A stretch of 64,000 nt of DNA from Stichopus chloronotus (taxonomy: Eukaryota; Echinodermata; Holothuroidea; Aspidochirotida; Stichopodidae). The stretch is from assembly GCA_021234535.1 (NCBI GenBank), contig CM037840.1, forward strand, positions 13,285,415-13,349,414. Direction: 5' to 3'. The notes under the pieces are model-generated. The model had not been told where the DNA came from. It saw only the letters and a program-made list of their open reading frames with translations, and did no database searches. The position numbers were made by a program, and so were the translations under genes. Positions within the stretch are counted from its first letter, which is position 1, and every line of letters starts with the position of its first letter. Shown piece by piece: positions 60,537 to 64,000 of this stretch.

Positions 60537-61814
60537 CTGTGTCATATCAACCTCAAAGCATGATGGGTGAATTATGAGAAAGTATTTAGGCACAACCTTC
60601 ACTTAAATGAGACAGAAACATCCATCCTTGAAAGAGTATGAGTGGAGAAACTGACTAATGACAGAGAGAAGGTATTTATTCAACTTTTCCTGAAAAAAAA
60701 AGTGGTTCATTGATGATTTGGGAATTAACAGGTCAGAATGCTACCTGCAACAATGCTTTTAGTCCAGGGAGTAGAGGGGGGCTGTTCCCCCCAAATGATT
60801 TGATAGTGAAAGATTTGTTAACAATGTCACACATGCCAGTCGGTCTGCCCCCCCCCCATATTGATTTGCCCTTCCCCGAGAAATCTGGGCCGTCTACAGA
60901 TCCGGTACACTGGCTGTCATGTCGGATTCTGGACACAAGTCATCTTTGCAGTACACATTTTATGATTCATTTGGAGTTCAACTCTTTACATAAGAACAGA
61001 ATGAAAAGCTTTTCTCACAACTAACTACCCTCATTTAAACCCAATCTCCACCAATGACTCTAAGTCACTCTGTCAACAGAGTCTTCCTACCTGTAGCCAT
61101 TATCAGCTATTACCATACTCTGCTTGCAAATTGTACTTATTTTTGTCAAACTCTGCTGACACTGGAATTTGTAGTATCTATTGCTGATGTCTGCAGATCG
61201 AAGAATTAGTACAGCAGCACATTCACATGTAACCCTATTCATATGACTCGATACATTCCCAATCAAATTTCACCTTTTAAGTTTGTTAAATCCAAGGATT
61301 ACAGAAATACCAGTACAGTCTAAAATATGACAACTATTAAAAGTTTACTATCAACTACTCCTAATTACTCATTTTTTGCTCCATAACCTCACCGGTGTCC
61401 ATTAATCATTCTGCAAATTCATAGTGCTGTGTGCGTGTGGATTTGTCTTTTGATTTCGCATCCTGCCTACTATTCAAAATGTGGTAGATGATAGTGCACT
61501 TGTTCCGCTGAGGCAGGCATAGTTACCATCTGGTACAGATGAAAAATTGCCAAAAAGTTGCAGAAATACACTTAAAAGTTCAAAACTTTAATTCTGTCGC
61601 TACAATCTTCTTTACCTTCTTTAAAACCCAAATTCCTAAAATTTTAACGTAAATGCAACAAAAAGAAGACAAAAATATTGTCAGTTCAAGGCAGAGAAAT
61701 ATCTACAGTACTTGCTTCCAACCTAAAGGTGACAGAATATGCCAAAACACTGAGACGTTTAGAGACATAAGACTTCTCCACTGTATCTTTGACATTTTGC
61801 TGTCCTTACAGCAT

Positions 61815-61903
61815 TACCTTTAAAAGTCCCATGGCAGGAAATGTCACACCCCACACTGCTCTCATTAGTGTGGATTAATTTGAATGCTTCACCGTGTTTA
61901 CCT
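61815..61903 (-). CDS. candidate upstream exon, unrecognised product
   Basis: Acceptor TTGTTTTCAG and donor TTTTAAAG|GTAATG bound about 89 bases with two-base entry and one-base exit, the commonest phase pattern in the gene below. The frame reads KHGEAFKLIHTNESSVGCDI then SCHGTFK. It does not look like an ARM repeat, and I do not recognise it. It could be a 5' exon of the Vac8-like gene, another gene, or chance. Confidence 0.22.
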
Positions 61904-64000
61904 GAAAACAATTTCAGTAAGAATTTGGATCGCTCAGCTGTGGCCATGGCAGACAAAACCAATGATTTGCTGAAAATTGGCAGAAAATACACGGTATAAT
62001 AGATGTTTAGCCAGTTCTTTTCTCATGGTTTTGACAAGTAAGTTGCATTATTGATGATGATTTATGACTTCAAAGAACTGACGTGTGGAAGTTTGTTGGT
62101 TCTGCAGTAAATGTCAACCCGAAGGCGTATGTGTGAAAGGCAAGAACCGATAAAGTTACTACAGACTGTACAAGTGGATTAACTGTCTGCGAAACTTGCG
62201 CTACATTCAGAAAGCCATGTCCAGGCACACTCGCACAGCTACGACAGTGCTGAGTGCAGTGTAAGTACAATGTAAGTAGAACAGTTTGACAGTATTTTGC
62301 AAGACCAACAGTTACAGTAGGTCAACATATTCCCCAGATGGTTGACTATCACTCTTGCATCGTACGGAACACCGTGAGCTTTATACGCACCATGTGAGAC
62401 GACAGTTGGTGATGACTGAATGACCTCTACGGACAGATGAAATTTCAAGACAGGTTATTGATGGAGGGCCAATAAGAGGAAACTTGGAAAAAAGGAATTC
62501 TACAAATGAGTCAGTGATTCAACCTTCCCCCAAATACGGGCCAAAAATAAGCATCGCTGGAACAAAAAAAAAATATATTCATTTTTCATGCAGGTTTGAC
62601 TGCTATTTTGTTTTTCAAGTTTCAATTTACACACTAAACACACCAGATAGATGATACTACCATCCAAAGACTCTAAGTTAAAAAAACAAAGCACCATCAG
62701 TAGTCCAAAATATGGCATTAGCATTCAACAATTTATGTTGCATTGACAGAGTATCCCAGTTTTACGATGCAAAAATGATTAAACCAAAGTATGCAAATAG
62801 AAGCTTGTTGCAGTTTTTTTATATTTCAGTGAATCAAGGATTTTGTACTACGGTGAAATTTGCAAAATGCTCGATGAAAGAAAAAAGCCTTGAGCAGCGA
62901 TGCCGCTAAATCTCGATGCTTCGAGATGCATAATGTTCTTCGTGGAGATGTTCTGCATGCGTTTGAAACAGTTCAACTGTCATTGAAAAGACAAACAACA
63001 AAAAATTGATGGATGTGGTTGACAAAGTATTTGACTTTTGCCTCTTCGGTTCACGTGCATGCTCATCCCTTTTTGAAGAGACAATGTATTCATCAAAGTC
63101 AATCAAACAGTTGTTTCGAGCTTTGCTTCACCTTCTCTGAAAGTGGGGGAGGCTAAACACCTGGGATCAAAAGTATTGTTCTGAACCAGCTAATTGTGTA
63201 AGGAGGTTACAATAGTTGGCTTAAATAATGTTGCTGGGGAACGACATTGAACTGGAATCGCCTGATGAAGGAATGACATACCTTTGAGCTAATTGAGCTG
63301 CTTATCTTCTCTGGGACTTTTGGGTCTCAAGGTATTAGCAGTAATGAAATTAAATGCACACCTGGCATCTGACATTCTTCTTTTGTTGAAGTTGAGAATA
63401 CACACAATTGAGATGAAAACCTCAATATCCTAATACACTGTCCTGCTACTGTACTAATCATAGCAAATAAAAGGAGGAGCTTACATAGCTACTGCCCAGG
63501 GCCAGTCCACCAATCCAAACAAGGATTGAAACATGTATAACTTCAGTCCTGTAAGTATTGTGTGCAAGACTATGGAAGAAGATGGATTCAGGCACTTTCT
63601 TGGTCAACAGTTTGAAAAAAAGGACTAATTATTCATATTTTCTTCACACCTTAACTGGTAACATTTTTTGCTTACCTGCAAATCAGCATGCTAGGGAAGT
63701 TTGACACAAGCTGTTAATGGATTTGGACCCTGACATCATTTTAGAAAAAAATACCAGAATGTCCAGCTAGCCTGACAATATCTCTATACATGTAATGCAC
63801 TGAGATAAAAATAACTGTGCAAAAATAGGATAACTGGATCACCACTTGGTTAAAATCTTGCAGAGCTGTATTTTGCTCTACACTACTACAGGGAGTTCAG
63901 TATTTCTTACGTTCATAACCTATCTTTTATTAATGAAGTACAAAAAGATTACTTGGTCAAAAGGTTTCATTGAAGTCGTCTGGTACTACAGGCCAAATAG

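Larger units (their letters stand above)
57411..64000. other. probable 5' introns of the Vac8-like gene
   Basis: CpG-poor except for patches at 57900-58060 and 59300-59600. It should hold, or lead to, the N-terminal exons, but apart from the weak candidates listed separately no ARM-like frame with correct phase was found. A strong-looking minus donor (TTTGCAG|GTAAGC) lies near 63676 without a clear exon before it. Confidence 0.4.

Noticed and set aside
1..64000. CRISPR array, operons or other prokaryotic systems
   Set aside because: No evenly spaced identical repeats with unique spacers. Gene structure and intron signals are those of an animal genome.

Overview
This is a window of nuclear DNA from an animal, most likely a marine invertebrate. 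I favour an invertebrate deuterostome such as an echinoderm or hemichordate, but I cannot prove the phylum. Reasons: GT-AG introns of 0.5-7 kb, AT-rich non-coding DNA, abundant microsatellites and TTAA-flanked inverted-repeat elements, many long poly-G/poly-C runs, and no bacterial-type gene packing. Most open frames in the window are chance frames in AT-rich DNA.

One gene can be read with confidence. On the minus strand, ten exons between 56589 and 35747 join through GT-AG introns with matching phases. They encode 425 residues plus a stop: nine consecutive armadillo (ARM) repeats and a short charged tail. Repeat-specific motifs (RVQRNATGALLNLTH, DIQYYCAAAISNLAVDE, HISLWTISQLL) and their order match fungal Vac8, the vacuolar ARM scaffold. 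The N-terminal part, expected to hold about three more repeats, was not securely found. It lies in weak candidates at 56.8-63.7 kb or beyond the right edge. The introns carry a candidate alternative last exon at 52307-52422, a candidate 9-base microexon at 56803-56811, a hAT-like element with 8-bp target duplications (39896-40586), a TTAA-ended MITE, a foldback of about 158 bp per arm (42673-43045), a broken reverse-transcriptase fragment, and several minisatellites lying close to exons.

The left half (about 5-31 kb) looks intergenic. It is richer in CpG, has no recognisable protein, and holds two TTAA-ended MITE families, a 66-bp AT microsatellite and many homopolymer tracts. The first 4.3 kb is CpG-poor like the Vac8 gene body and ends at a CpG-rich, promoter-like block (4.3-6.3 kb) with a strong minus-strand splice donor at 4771. 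I infer a second minus-strand gene starting near 4.8-4.9 kb and running off the left edge, with 1-4.7 kb as its first intron. The CpG-poor / CpG-rich / CpG-poor layout fits invertebrate gene-body methylation, but that is inference from sequence alone.
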